Positions 15,165-24,544 of a stretch of 64,000 nt of DNA are shown here, piece after piece. The notes beneath the pieces were generated by a model. It ran no database searches. It saw only the letters and a program-made list of their open reading frames with translations, and was not told the origin of the DNA. The stretch's first letter is position 1; every line of letters starts with the position of its first letter. The translations under genes and the position numbers were made by a program. Source of the DNA: Marinobacter salinus (GTDB lineage Bacteria; Pseudomonadota; Gammaproteobacteria; Pseudomonadales; Oleiphilaceae); assembly GCF_001854125.1 (NCBI RefSeq), contig NZ_CP017715.1, forward strand, positions 3,348,001 to 3,412,000, given 5' to 3'.

Positions 15165-16250
15165 CTATTGGTATTTGCCGGGGTGCGGGGAACACAGGGA
15201 CGCCGGACATCGCTTGCCTGCGCCCATATGCCGTCGCAGGTTCTGAAATTTCCGACGGTACTGAGTCGGTGTCGTTCCCACACGCTGTAAAAACTTCCGG
15301 CCGAAAAAGCCGGCATCCTGGTAGCCGACGGCCTCGGCCACGGCTTCAATAGGCATGTCTGAGGTTTCCAGTATCTGTTTTGATTCCTCCAATCGCAACG
15401 TCAGTACATATTCAATGGGCGTCATGCCGGTCGCCTGTTTGAAACGACGCTTGAATGAGCGCTCGCTCAGGCCGCTTAATGCCATCATATTGGCAACAGG
15501 TGAGGGTTGATCGTAGTGTTCAGCCGCCCAGACCTGGCACTTGGCAATAATCGCATCTTCCGCCTTACGCCCACACGAGAGAACGGCATAGGGTTGTTGC
15601 CCAACTTCATGCCAGTCAATCAAATGCACCTTTGCAACATGAATTGCTTCTTCCACACCACAGAACCGGGCGATCAGGTACAGACCCAGATCCATCCAGG
15701 AAGTACCACCGCCTGCCATGATTAAACGCTGCTCTTCTCCCGATGTCACCAGAGCGCGATTGGGATGCAGCCTGACCTTCGGATAACGGCGGCTCACGAA
15801 ATCGCAAAAACCCCAGTGGGTGGTCGCGTCCTGATCATCCAGCAGACCGGCTTCTGCCAGCAGCAATGCGCCGGTGCAGGCCGCCGCGATTATCCCGCCC
15901 TTACGCCAATAGTGCTGCAGCCAGTCTATCTCCTCCGACATGCCAATCGCGAAATCGCTGTGTGGCGCAATCGCGATTTCCAGTACGCAGACCGCATCGG
16001 GATGGAAATCGGCATCGAGAGAACGGTGCGGCATGATCCAGCCGTTGTTGGCCACCTGCATCGGTTCTCCGCTGGTCGAAACAATCGTGGGTCTGATGAG
16101 GGGAGTGCCTGGTTGCCCCTGAGTGATCAATCCCCAGTCACGCCCTGCCGAACACAGCAGGTCGTTCATGCCATAGACGGTGGATGACGTGGTTTCCGCC
16201 ACAGTGAGAATGGCAATTTCCATTGGCCGGTCGGTCAGGGGTGAAGCCAT
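15165..16250 (-). CDS. GlxA-type transcriptional regulator (DJ-1/PfpI plus AraC)
   Basis: A 361-residue regulator with an N-terminal DJ-1/PfpI-like ligand domain (about 10-200, containing IAAACTGALLLAEAGLLD) and a C-terminal AraC helix-turn-helix pair (about 250-350, LSERSFKRRFKQATGMTPIEY and EAVGYQDAGFFGRKFLQ). The start at 16250 is chosen for the GGAAGAG ahead of it; upstream in-frame starts add 13 unsupported residues. It is divergent from the methyltransferase gene at 16480, which it may control across the 229-base gap. Confidence 0.9.
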   Translation of the reverse strand: MASPLTDRPMEIAILTVAETTSSTVYGMNDLLCSAGRDWGLITQGQPGTPLIRPTIVSTSGEPMQVANNGWIMPHRSLDADFHPDAVCVLEIAIAPHSDFAIGMSEEIDWLQHYWRKGGIIAAACTGALLLAEAGLLDDQDATTHWGFCDFVSRRYPKVRLHPNRALVTSGEEQRLIMAGGGTSWMDLGLYLIARFCGVEEAIHVAKVHLIDWHEVGQQPYAVLSCGRKAEDAIIAKCQVWAAEHYDQPSPVANMMALSGLSERSFKRRFKQATGMTPIEYVLTLRLEESKQILETSDMPIEAVAEAVGYQDAGFFGRKFLQRVGTTPTQYRRKFQNLRRHMGAGKRCPASLCSPHPGKYQ

Positions 16251-16479
16251 AGGCGTGCTCTTCCCTCGCAATGCATGCATCCGGGCCAATCCACGTTTCT
16301 GAGTTGTCAGCTTCAGGACAGCCCTCCCTAAAGAAAGATTAGCCGCAAACCCGTCCCAACGTCCTCCCTCGGTACATGCTTTTTGGCAGATTTGGCTGTT
16401 TTTGGGTGTTTTTCACTTAAGGCGACCGGGCTGGTCCGCCATAGCATGGATCGTGAACACCCAACAACTGGATTGACCC

Positions 16480-17610
16480 ATGAACGCTATTGAACCAACC
16501 AACACTCACACTCTTGCTTCCGAGCAGGAAACTTTCGCCGAGACGCTCGTAACCATGCTCAACCACGGGGCAACCGTGGCCATGATCTCGCTGGGCCACC
16601 GGCTGGGACTCTTCGATATTCTGGCGGAACTGCCTCCGGCCAGCAGCGAGAACATTGCAAAGCTGGCTGGGCTGGATGAGCGCTATGTCCGGGAATGGCT
16701 GGCTGTCATGACCACCGCGAGGATTGTGATCTACAACGCCGTCCCCGGCCATTACCAGCTTCCGGAGGCGCACGCCGCTTGCCTGACCCGAAAGGCGACC
16801 CCGGGCAATGTGGCCGTGAATGCCCAGTTTGTGCCTTTGATCGCCAGGATGGAGGACGCCCTGATTGATTGTTTCCGCCATGGCGGCGGCCTGCCTTATC
16901 ACGTTTATCCCTGTTTCCACCAGGTGATGAGTGAAGACAGCGGGCAAACCGTTGTGGCGGCACTGCATGATCACATACTGCCGCTGGTGCCTGATCTGCT
17001 GCGTCGCCTGGACGACGGCATTGATGTGCTGGATGCGGGCTGCGGAGCCGGGCGGGCATTGTTGACTCTGGCCGAATGCTTTCCCAGCAGCCGTTTCACG
17101 GGCTACGACCTGTGTTCCGCTGCATTCGAGAACACCGCACGGGAGGCGGCAGAGCGAGGTCTGACCAACCTGACATTCGAAGCGCGGGATCTGCGGGATT
17201 TCCATGAGCCCGGGCACTATGACCTGATCACGTCCTTCGATGCCGTGCATGACCAGGCCGATCCGCAGGCCCTGTTGGCAGGGATCGCGACGGCGTTGCG
17301 ACCGGGCGGTGTTTACCTGATGCAGGACATCGCCGGTTCCAGCTTTCTGCAAAACAATCTGGATCATCCGCTGGGGCCGTTGCTCTACAGCATTTCCTGC
17401 GCCCACTGTACGCCGGTTTCACTCTATCAGGGCGGTCCGGGGCTGGGCACCATGTGGGGTGAGGAATTGGCGACTGTCATGCTGAAGCGGGCCGGCTTTG
17501 AGGATATATGCGCCCACCGGCTGGAACACGATCCCTTCAATGTCTACTTCGTTGCCCGCCGGGAGGACGTCGGCCCGACACCTGAAGAGAACCGAAATAC
17601 AGGGCTATAA
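16480..17610 (+). CDS. Class I SAM-dependent methyltransferase with N-terminal winged helix
   Basis: A 376-residue enzyme. Residues about 20-110 form a winged-helix dimerisation-type domain (HRLGLFDILAELPPAS, LAGLDERYVREWL). The Rossmann fold follows, with the SAM-binding motif VLDAGCGAGRALL at about 186-198. The architecture resembles small-molecule methyltransferases of the Rv2258c type. The substrate is unknown. An MddA-like membrane methyltransferase gene starts 25 bases after its stop, and a GlxA-type regulator is divergent upstream, so the three may form one regulated unit. Confidence 0.87.
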   Translation: MNAIEPTNTHTLASEQETFAETLVTMLNHGATVAMISLGHRLGLFDILAELPPASSENIAKLAGLDERYVREWLAVMTTARIVIYNAVPGHYQLPEAHAACLTRKATPGNVAVNAQFVPLIARMEDALIDCFRHGGGLPYHVYPCFHQVMSEDSGQTVVAALHDHILPLVPDLLRRLDDGIDVLDAGCGAGRALLTLAECFPSSRFTGYDLCSAAFENTAREAAERGLTNLTFEARDLRDFHEPGHYDLITSFDAVHDQADPQALLAGIATALRPGGVYLMQDIAGSSFLQNNLDHPLGPLLYSISCAHCTPVSLYQGGPGLGTMWGEELATVMLKRAGFEDICAHRLEHDPFNVYFVARREDVGPTPEENRNTGL

Positions 17611-17635
17611 AGCCCCGACCGGGAGGAATACCACC

Positions 17636-18370
17636 ATGAAACGCCTGTTCTTTTCTATCTATGCGCTGATCTGCTATGCCGTCGGACTGGGTTCTCTGCT
17701 CTATTTCATGCTGTTTCTGCAGAACCTGTGGGTGCCCAAAACGGTCGACGTGGGGACGGCTTTTTCCATCGACTACGGACTCGAGGTTAATCTGGCCGGG
17801 CTGATCCTCTATCTGACGGTTCATTCCGTGATGGCCCGGCCAGGTTTCAAGCGCTGGTGGGCCCACATTGTCCCCCCTGTACTGGAGCGGAGCACGTACA
17901 TCCTGATTTCCGGCGGTACGCTGTTGTTGTTCCTGCTGGCCTGGCAGCCCATGACCACATCGGTCTGGACCATTGAAAACGTCTACGCCGCCGTTGCCCT
18001 GTACGCGCTGTATGCGCTGGGTTGGAGCATGATGGTGTTGGCGACTTTCAATATTGACCATTTCGACTTTTTTGGCGTGCGTCAGGTCTGGACCTGGGCG
18101 CTGCGTCGGGCCCCCCGACCTGCGGCGTTCACCGCGCGTTACCTCTACGGCGTGACCCGACATCCCATCAGTCTGGGTTGGCTGATTGTCCTGTATGCAA
18201 CACCGCAGATGACGGCCGGACACCTGACCATGGCGTTGATCTGCACGCTCTATATCGCCGCCGTGACCCCCATAGAAGAGGCCGATCTTCTGCGGGAACT
18301 GGGCGAGCCGTACCGGGCTTACCGGAAGCGGGTAAGGGCTTTCCTGCCGGTGCCGCGCCGTCCGGAATGA
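17636..18370 (+). CDS. MddA-like membrane methyltransferase
   Basis: A 244-residue membrane protein with about five or six transmembrane helices. The C-terminal region GVTRHPISLGWLIVLYATPQMTAGH followed by EEADLLRELGEPYRAYR matches NnrU/isoprenylcysteine methyltransferase-like proteins, and is most like methanethiol S-methyltransferase (MddA), which forms dimethyl sulfide from methanethiol. The ATG at 17636 follows GGGAGGAA; an upstream start would run into the preceding gene. The MddA identification is by recalled motif pattern only. The pairing with a soluble SAM methyltransferase is notable. Confidence 0.75.
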   Translation: MKRLFFSIYALICYAVGLGSLLYFMLFLQNLWVPKTVDVGTAFSIDYGLEVNLAGLILYLTVHSVMARPGFKRWWAHIVPPVLERSTYILISGGTLLLFLLAWQPMTTSVWTIENVYAAVALYALYALGWSMMVLATFNIDHFDFFGVRQVWTWALRRAPRPAAFTARYLYGVTRHPISLGWLIVLYATPQMTAGHLTMALICTLYIAAVTPIEEADLLRELGEPYRAYRKRVRAFLPVPRRPE

Positions 18371-18432
18371 CGTAAAGCCACCGTTGCTAAAGACCGGCGG
18401 TCGAAGCGACCTGCCAGTCTGGGGAGGATTCC

Positions 18433-19049
18433 ATGCAAGGCAATCAAAGCAATGTTTTATCGCGACAACAGGTCACCATTATCGGTGCCGGCACGTCGGG
18501 GCTCTCACTGGCTTACTTCCTGAAGCGGCGTAATATCTCGCCGGTGATTCTGGAAGCTGCTGATACGGCGGGAAGCTCATGGAGCCGCCGGCATAAGCAG
18601 TTGCGGTTGAACACCCATCGCCGTCGATCCGCGCTCCCTGGTCAGCCGCTGCCAAGACGGCTCGGGACCTTTGTTCACCGGGATGATTATTTAGAGTACG
18701 TGAAGCGTTACGCCAACTGGCTGGTGAATAGACACGGTATTGAAATCCGCTACGGTGCGGCTGTCCGGCGCATTTGGTCGAGTTCACCGACGGTTCAAAT
18801 CTGGTCTGCGATACCGTGATTTTCGCTACTGGATACCGCACGGGGCTGCCAGCATTACTGGACTCCGCGCCTGTCCTGGATGAGCGTGGTCGACCCAAAG
18901 TGGATGCGCCGGATGCTGACGAGCGATATCCGGGCCTGTGGTTCTTCGGCATGCGCCCCAGGTTGGAAGGCAATATCTACGCAAGGGTAAAAGAGGCCCG
19001 GCAGTTGGCCGGAGCACTGGCAAGGCGGCGAGGTCATGCAGGCCCCTGA
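18433..19049 (+). pseudogene. Flavin monooxygenase remnant, deleted and frameshifted
   Basis: The first reading (18433-18819) has an FAD-binding start, VTIIGAGTSGLSLAYFLKRR, and FMO-like HKQLRLNTHR. After about 115 residues it changes frame; the second reading (from about 18774) carries the C-terminal region, DTVIFATGYRTGLPALL and LWFFGM. About 150-200 central residues, including the NADPH site, are missing. This is a decayed gene of the YUCCA/Baeyer-Villiger-like type. Confidence 0.8.
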
Positions 19050-19099
19050 GCGGGAAAACAATTTTTCCGGCTCAGCCATCACTGCGAAATCTCAAGCCT

Positions 19100-19369
19100 A
19101 TGGTTTGTTGCGAGTTTGTTTCCGGTCATGAAGAGGGCACGTTGGCGTATGACTGGTATGTGGCTGAGGATAAGGCCAGCGGTAAGCTGTTTGAAGTCTA
19201 CCGGGATAGGGATGCCTTCGAAACACATTTGTTGGGGCCGGTTTTCACGGAGATCGGCCCTAAATTCAAAAATGCCGTTACGTGGCTTTATATCGATTCT
19301 TTCGGTCCACTCCCAGAGGTCTTTTACGACATTCTGGGGGCGCTGCCCAATCGGAACTGGCCCGGTTAG
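19100..19369 (+). pseudogene. Fragment of ABM-type quinol monooxygenase gene
   Basis: The 89 residues VSGHEEGTLAYDWYVAEDKA and FEVYRDRDAFETHLLGPVF match the middle and end of ABM-family proteins, but the first strand is absent and no ribosome site precedes the ATG. It lies between two other decayed genes, which supports its being a remnant. A short functional protein is not excluded. Confidence 0.55.
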
Positions 19370-19504
19370 GTTTTTCTGGCCAGGACCGTTAGCACCGGCA
19401 TGGAAAACTCCACCCGACCACTTTCATTCCGGGCTGAACCTGCGCCTGCCTTGTCAGCTTGGGCCCCCACTGACCAAACAACGCAGGCACAAACCGGGAG
19501 TGGT

Positions 19505-20035
19505 AAATTTCAGCGGCTCTGTGTTTTTTTCATGGCAACCGAGGTGGCCTTTGCCAAAGGCGTGCCGGAAGGGCGGTATTTTCGGGATTTGATCCTGCCG
19601 TCTACAGAACAGATCATTTCATACCACATAGTCGTGAAAGTGCCAGAGCATAACCAGTTGGTAGCCGTTGCATGATGATTCGCCTGGGGGAGTTACTGTT
19701 CATTGAAGTGCTCAGACACTACCTATTGGATTGCAGAGATAAACACAATGCCTGGATACAAGGCTTAGCTGATCCATTGGTCGCCAAAACCCTGTCGTTA
19801 TTGCATGGCCGTATCGCGGAAGATTGGACACTGGAAAAACTGGCCGCTGAATCAGGGAGCTCCCGGTCTACCATTGCAGAGCACTTCCATGCGCTGATTG
19901 GCGTGCCTCCAATGCAGTATCTGACCCTCTGGCGCATGCAGTCGGCGGCGCGTATGTTGCGAGAAGAACAGGAGAAAATCCTGTCTATTGCAAGGGAGGT
20001 TGGTAATGCAACAATATTTTCTTACTTCGGATATA
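19505..20035 (+). pseudogene. AraC regulator remnant (cupin_6 type)
   Basis: Two pieces of one regulator in different frames. About 19515-19650 encodes a cupin-like N-terminal strip (VFFMATEVAFAKGVPEGR, then ISYHIVV). From 19680 the C-terminal half resumes (LGELLFIEVLRHYL, SGSSRSTIAEHFHALIGVPP) and stops being AraC-like after SIAREVG, before the second helix-turn-helix is complete. The ligand-domain core and the last helices are missing, so it should be inactive. Confidence 0.7.
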
Positions 20036-20085
20036 CTAAAGTGTTGACGTTGGCGAATAAGCCAACTCTTTACCGGGAGAATACA

Positions 20086-20250
20086 ATGAGTAAGAAAGCC
20101 ACAAAAGACAACAACATTACTACTGCCACCATTGAGGAGCAAACGGCTGCTTTCTTAAAGTCTGGCGGAGCTATTGAGTATGTGGGCAAGGGTAAAAGTG
20201 GACAAATCGCCTCTGCAGGTTCAAAGCAGATTAACCTGAAAAGTAGCTGA
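20086..20250 (+). CDS. Small conserved-looking protein, SutA-like segment
   Basis: A 54-residue protein with GGGAG 8 bases before the ATG. It is lysine-rich at the N-terminus. The segment IEEQTAAFLKSGGAIEYVG resembles the AMxxFLxxGGKV segment of the RNA-polymerase-binding regulator SutA, but this protein is much shorter and lacks the acidic N-terminal tail. A TTGACG and a TTGGC/GCCAA hairpin lie upstream, which could be its own promoter region. The SutA comparison is tentative. Confidence 0.5.
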   Translation: MSKKATKDNNITTATIEEQTAAFLKSGGAIEYVGKGKSGQIASAGSKQINLKSS

Positions 20251-20316
20251 TGAGTTCGGTGTCTGGTACCGAAACACTTAACAATTTTTGAAATGACATC
20301 TTCCGCTTCATTGAAC

Positions 20317-20346
20317 TTTGGGGGTGGCTTCGCCACCGTACCCAAA
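20317..20346. repeat. Long hairpin in 294-base gap
   Basis: TTTG...GGTGGC (TTC loop) GCCACC...CCCAAA forms a two-part stem. Without a T-run it is not a classic terminator in either direction, but it could protect the 3' end of the short gene upstream. Nothing else recognisable occurs between 20251 and 20544. Confidence 0.45.
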
Positions 20347-20544
20347 AACCTACTGCGTAAAAAGCCCTCTGTATATAGCAGGCACTTCCATTCCACATTA
20401 ATGCCGGTAACTGCTACGTTTTAGGCTAAGGAGCCTCCCCGCCCCGCTTGATTACCATTCAGCCGAGGATGAACCGGGGGTGGCAAATTGGGGCGCCCTG
20501 CCAGACAGGGAGCCATTTCGTACACACCAGGTATGGGGAGTGCC

Positions 20545-21786
20545 ATGAATTACGACTTTCTGGATGAAAGCGGACAGATTCTTCGTGAGGCAGGCCGTCT
20601 CGGTAAAATTGATCCCAATGTGATCGAGTTTCTCGCGGCACCAGGGCGAGTGGTGACGTTTCGTATTCCGATGAAAATGGACGATGGCAGCTTCCGGGTG
20701 TTTGATGCCCATCGCGTCCGCTACAACGATGCGCTCGGGCCGAGCCGCGATGGGACGCGCATTTCTACGGATCTGGACCTTGATGAGGTGAAATCCCTCG
20801 CCCTGATCATGTCGATCAAACACGCGGCCGGGCGAATCCCCGCCGGTGGTGGCAAGGGGGGAATCGTGGCCGACCCCCGTGAATTAAGTGATCGGGAATT
20901 CGAGTCACTTTGCCGCGCCTATATCCGCAACCTGCGCCCGAGAGGGCGGGCGTACGATGTCCCCGGCGCGGATATCGGCACCGATCTGCAAACCATGAGC
21001 TGGATGCTGGACGAATACGAGTCGGTCACCGGTTACCATGAACCGGCTGCCGTCAATGACAAGCCACCCATCCTGGGCGGGTCGCTCGGCGGCTATGAAG
21101 CCACCGGGAGTGGGGTCTTTGATGTGTTCAGGGAGGCTGCGGAGCAGGCCGACTTCGACATCGAGAACGCCCGTGTGGCTATACAGGGATTTGGCCAGGT
21201 CGGGTCGGTGGCGGCGACCATGTTCTACGAAGCCGGCTGTGATGTTGTGGCGGTTTGCGATAGTCGTGGCGGCGTTTATTCAAGCGACGGGCTGGATATT
21301 CCGGCCTTGTTGGCGCACAAGAAATCCACGGGGAAAGTCTCGGACTTTGCCGGCAGCGAGCCGATTGTCAGCGAGAAGGTGCTCGAATGCGACTGCGACG
21401 TGCTGGTGCCGGCGTCGGTCCAGGGGGTGATTACTGCAGACAATGCGGACCGGATCCAGGCCCGGATGGTGGTGGAAGCAGCCAACGCTCCAACGACCAT
21501 AAAAGCCGATGCGATGCTGCTGGAAAGAGGTGTAATCATCGTTCCGGATGTGTTGGCTAATGCCGGTAGCGTGCAGTTGTGTCAGATGGAACGCAGTCAG
21601 GGGCTCTCCGATAATTACTGGGATATCGATACCATTAACCACCTGCGGCAGAAGCGCCTGGCAAGGAGCTATCGGGAAGCCGTGACTACGGCGGCTGAAC
21701 ATCAATTAAAATCGGTCCGGTTGGGTGCGTGGATTAATGCGCTCAAACGCATTGAAGAGGCGATGCACCTGCGCGGCTGGTGTTAG
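20545..21786 (+). CDS. Glutamate dehydrogenase family (Glu/Leu/Phe/Val)
   Basis: A 413-residue cytoplasmic oxidoreductase that deaminates an amino acid (or aminates its keto acid) with NAD(P). The substrate-binding block IPAGGGKGGIVADP has the catalytic lysine, followed by DVPGADIGTD. The dinucleotide fold is marked by IQGFGQVGSVAA at about 215, with NAPTT further on. Glycine-rich GGGKGGI is as in GDH-type enzymes. The ATG at 20545 follows GGGGAG. Its last 4 bases overlap the end of the convergent U32-like gene. Specificity cannot be read from the sequence. Confidence 0.9.
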   Translation: MNYDFLDESGQILREAGRLGKIDPNVIEFLAAPGRVVTFRIPMKMDDGSFRVFDAHRVRYNDALGPSRDGTRISTDLDLDEVKSLALIMSIKHAAGRIPAGGGKGGIVADPRELSDREFESLCRAYIRNLRPRGRAYDVPGADIGTDLQTMSWMLDEYESVTGYHEPAAVNDKPPILGGSLGGYEATGSGVFDVFREAAEQADFDIENARVAIQGFGQVGSVAATMFYEAGCDVVAVCDSRGGVYSSDGLDIPALLAHKKSTGKVSDFAGSEPIVSEKVLECDCDVLVPASVQGVITADNADRIQARMVVEAANAPTTIKADAMLLERGVIIVPDVLANAGSVQLCQMERSQGLSDNYWDIDTINHLRQKRLARSYREAVTTAAEHQLKSVRLGAWINALKRIEEAMHLRGWC

Positions 21787-22712
21787 GTGGGTATCGCCAG
21801 GTCAGCACCGCCGGTCGGTGAGCATTTCAGTTCCGGGTTTTCCCGGTCGATCAGCTCCAGTGCCACGGCGGCATTGCGCACCCGGTCCCGCATCATCTCT
21901 TTGTGGTAGCTGTCCGGGTTCCACGGCGCGTACAGGGTTTCCTCCGAGGGGCCGGGCTCGATCTTGAAATAACAGGGAGCCGCGATCCGGGCGATCTCTG
22001 CAGCCTCGTAGAAGCGGACGAAGCCTCCCATGGACTGGACCAGGCAAAGGTACACGTCCATCGGGATCTGGATACTGCTGCGGATCGCCGACAGCATCGG
22101 CAGGCTCAGATCGGCGAGGGGGTTGAACGTGTTGGCGCCCAATTGCTGGGCAACCAGGGCGCCTGCCGGGTTGGCCTGGCCGGCAAAGACCGAGAGCTTG
22201 AAGAGGACGTCCTGGGGAATGACGCCTTTTTGACGTAGCTGGTTGGCCAGCCACAGCACGCCTTCATCGGTGATCAGAAAACCCCGAAACCCGGCATTCA
22301 TGCATCGTTCGATATCTTTCAACCAGTACCGAACGGCATCCATGCCACGCAGGCGCATGCCGGAGACCAGGCCCTCCGGTGTGGACATCTGGCGACCGGC
22401 GTCCCAGCTGCGGCGTGGGCCGGGTGTCATCACCACTTCGATCTTCTGTTCACGGGCCAGCTGTGCAAAATCCCGCAGCTCCGGCTGGGTGAGATACGTG
22501 GCGCCACCGACGGTCGCGATGATGCGATGTACCGGTACCTTCTGGCGCTCCGCCTCTTTGATCATCGCCTCGAGGGCGGAGACCCTCTCGACTCCGGATA
22601 TTTCGATGCGGTAGTGGCCACCATCGGGGAAGCGTAGATCTGATGATGGCAGCTGATTGTTGTCATGGGCCGGGAGACCGAGTTCTTCGAGCGCCTGTTC
22701 CAGATTGTCCAT
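21783..22712 (-). CDS. U32-peptidase-like TIM-barrel protein
   Basis: A 309-residue protein with features of the U32-peptidase-like barrel: GGATYLTQPELRDFAQLAREQKIEV, AGFRGFLITDEGVLW and LGANTFNPLADLS. There is no signal peptide. The start at 22712 follows AGAGGCAG; readings further upstream would run into the divergent promoter. The dapA-like gene begins 82 bases away in the opposite direction. Homologues of U32 proteins modify RNA or act on collagen-like substrates, but this branch is not assignable. Convergent overlap with the dehydrogenase gene suggests a compact module. Confidence 0.65.
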   Translation of the reverse strand: MDNLEQALEELGLPAHDNNQLPSSDLRFPDGGHYRIEISGVERVSALEAMIKEAERQKVPVHRIIATVGGATYLTQPELRDFAQLAREQKIEVVMTPGPRRSWDAGRQMSTPEGLVSGMRLRGMDAVRYWLKDIERCMNAGFRGFLITDEGVLWLANQLRQKGVIPQDVLFKLSVFAGQANPAGALVAQQLGANTFNPLADLSLPMLSAIRSSIQIPMDVYLCLVQSMGGFVRFYEAAEIARIAAPCYFKIEPGPSEETLYAPWNPDSYHKEMMRDRVRNAAVALELIDRENPELKCSPTGGADLAIPT

Positions 22713-22794
22713 CACTGCCTCTTGTTCTGAGTTGTTTGGGCTATCCTTCACTATTAGCACACAAGTCCAGAAAGGGTGTAACAAGGAGGTGTCC

Positions 22795-23874
22795 ATGCCA
22801 TTGAGTAGTGCCGAACTCATTGCAGATCCCATCGGTTGTTATCCACAAGCGACCGTGGCCTGTTTTGATCCAACTCGTGGCGACCTGCCACGTCGACAGC
22901 TGGATGAAACCCGGACCCGAACATTTCTTGAATGTCTGGCCGCTGCCGGGGCGCCCGCTGCGCTCATTGCTTCGTCCACCGGGCAGGGGCATCTGCGCAC
23001 TGTGGATGAACTGGCAGCGTGGTTTCGTTGCGCCGCGGAGGCAAGCACCCGCGACATGCTGCTCATGGGGCTGTTGAGGCCGGAAGACGGCATCGATGCC
23101 AATCGACGGTTGCTGGACCTGCTGGCGGACCTTCATTATCCCGTGGTTTTTTTGCGCCCGGGGACCGACCTGCCCGGACAGGCCAGCGATGAGCAGGTGA
23201 GCGACAACCTGGCGCCGATCATTGCAGCGGCAGCTGAACGGGGCCTGGCCATCGGGCTGTATTCCATTTCCGATGTCAGTGGCCTGCCGCTCAGTGCCGA
23301 ATCCGCGGCGAAAGTGCTCAGTTGCGAGGGTGGCGAGCACATCGTCGCCGTCAAAGTGACCGAGACCGATTACGATAAGAGCACAGCACGGTTCCTCGCT
23401 CACCCGGCGTTAAGTCGCCTGAAAATCGTTCAGGGCTGGGATCCCCACCTGAGTCGTGCCCTGCGTGATGGTCCGCGTTTCGATGTTGAGGGCAGGCAAC
23501 GGGCCGGCATTACCTCGGGCCTGATGTCGCTGGCGGTGCATCAGTACCTGCATATTCTGGACGCTGTCGCGCGCGGAGACTGGGATGAAGTTGCGGCGGC
23601 GCAGCAGTCGACCGACGTCATATTTCGTGCAATGCAGGACGATCCCGGACATTTTGCCGACCTTCAGCGTGCCAAATTCATCATGGGCCTGGGGCACCCC
23701 TTGACCGGTCGGATCAGCGACGAGGAAGTCGAGCGTGTTTTTGATGCACTGGCGCATCTGTCCCGACACGGGGATCGCCAACGGATTGCCCGTAGCCTTG
23801 ATTTGATGGGGGACGGACCGTTTCATGATCAACTCCGGCGTTTTCAGAACGGCAACACGGCAATCTCGTGCTAG
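22795..23874 (+). CDS. Dihydrodipicolinate synthase-like aldolase
   Basis: A 359-residue member of the DapA/NAL class I aldolase superfamily. Recognisable parts are IASSTGQGHLRTVDE, LYSISDVSGLPLS at the position of the usual YN.P motif, and VAVKVTETDYDK, whose lysine is the probable Schiff-base residue. The usual tyrosine motif is altered, so it is not the lysine-biosynthetic enzyme. An AAGGAGG site lies 6 bases before the ATG. It is divergent from the U32-like gene and near the glutamate dehydrogenase-like gene; a shared catabolic route is an inference. Confidence 0.8.
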   Translation: MPLSSAELIADPIGCYPQATVACFDPTRGDLPRRQLDETRTRTFLECLAAAGAPAALIASSTGQGHLRTVDELAAWFRCAAEASTRDMLLMGLLRPEDGIDANRRLLDLLADLHYPVVFLRPGTDLPGQASDEQVSDNLAPIIAAAAERGLAIGLYSISDVSGLPLSAESAAKVLSCEGGEHIVAVKVTETDYDKSTARFLAHPALSRLKIVQGWDPHLSRALRDGPRFDVEGRQRAGITSGLMSLAVHQYLHILDAVARGDWDEVAAAQQSTDVIFRAMQDDPGHFADLQRAKFIMGLGHPLTGRISDEEVERVFDALAHLSRHGDRQRIARSLDLMGDGPFHDQLRRFQNGNTAISC

Positions 23875-23926
23875 CCTTACGGGACAGGCCACCATCCACG
23901 AATGCTTCTTGTGGAAGGAAATTGTC

Positions 23927-24538
23927 ATGTTATGGAGCGTGGCTGAAACATCAGAGCGGACTTTTGTGGCTTGGCGGGCGGCCATCACCTTGCGTGTGCT
24001 TTTACTGTGGTTGCTGGTGGTTCCGGTGACGGCACCCCCTACCAGTGCGGAAATTCGGGAAGATCACCAGGCTGAACTGTCAGCTTTGGCTGGCACATTG
24101 AGCGACTGGATCCTCGGGCAAACCGAGTACTCGGACACTGACCTGCCTGGCATCCAGTTTAAAACCCAGGAGGGGCTGGAAGAGCTGTGTTTTCCGGGAT
24201 TTTCCCATGATCTCCTGCCCAGCATTCGGGGTGCGTATGATGCCCGATCCGTGGTCGTTTATCTGAACACGGACTTTGATTTCGACAGCCTCCTGGATAT
24301 CAGTTATCTCTTGCATGAGCTGGTGCATCATTTCCAGGTGCAAAATGTGCCCCGCCGCAGCCGGGACTCCAAGGGCGCCATGGAGGCCAGGGCACTCAGG
24401 ATGCAGATGAAATGGTTGGAAGAGAATGGCGTCCCCGGTGCGATGACCGAACTGGGCGTCGATGAAACGACGCTCCGCATATTGGAAGCCTCGCCCCGAT
24501 ATCGGTCTGAAACAGGCACACGACAATCCGGACGCTGA
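23927..24538 (+). CDS. Secreted HExxH-type zinc protease-like protein (DUF6647-like)
   Basis: A 203-residue protein with an N-terminal hydrophobic segment (about 19-38) that looks like an export signal or anchor. The zinc motif HELVHHFQ is at about 139-146; an alanine-rich E-A-R segment follows where a third ligand could lie. The ATG at 23927 has AAGGAA ahead of it; a longer reading would overlap the previous gene. It could be a periplasmic peptidase or an inactive relative. The ICMT-like gene starts 6 bases after its stop. Confidence 0.65.
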   Translation: MLWSVAETSERTFVAWRAAITLRVLLLWLLVVPVTAPPTSAEIREDHQAELSALAGTLSDWILGQTEYSDTDLPGIQFKTQEGLEELCFPGFSHDLLPSIRGAYDARSVVVYLNTDFDFDSLLDISYLLHELVHHFQVQNVPRRSRDSKGAMEARALRMQMKWLEENGVPGAMTELGVDETTLRILEASPRYRSETGTRQSGR

Positions 24539-24544
24539 TTAATC

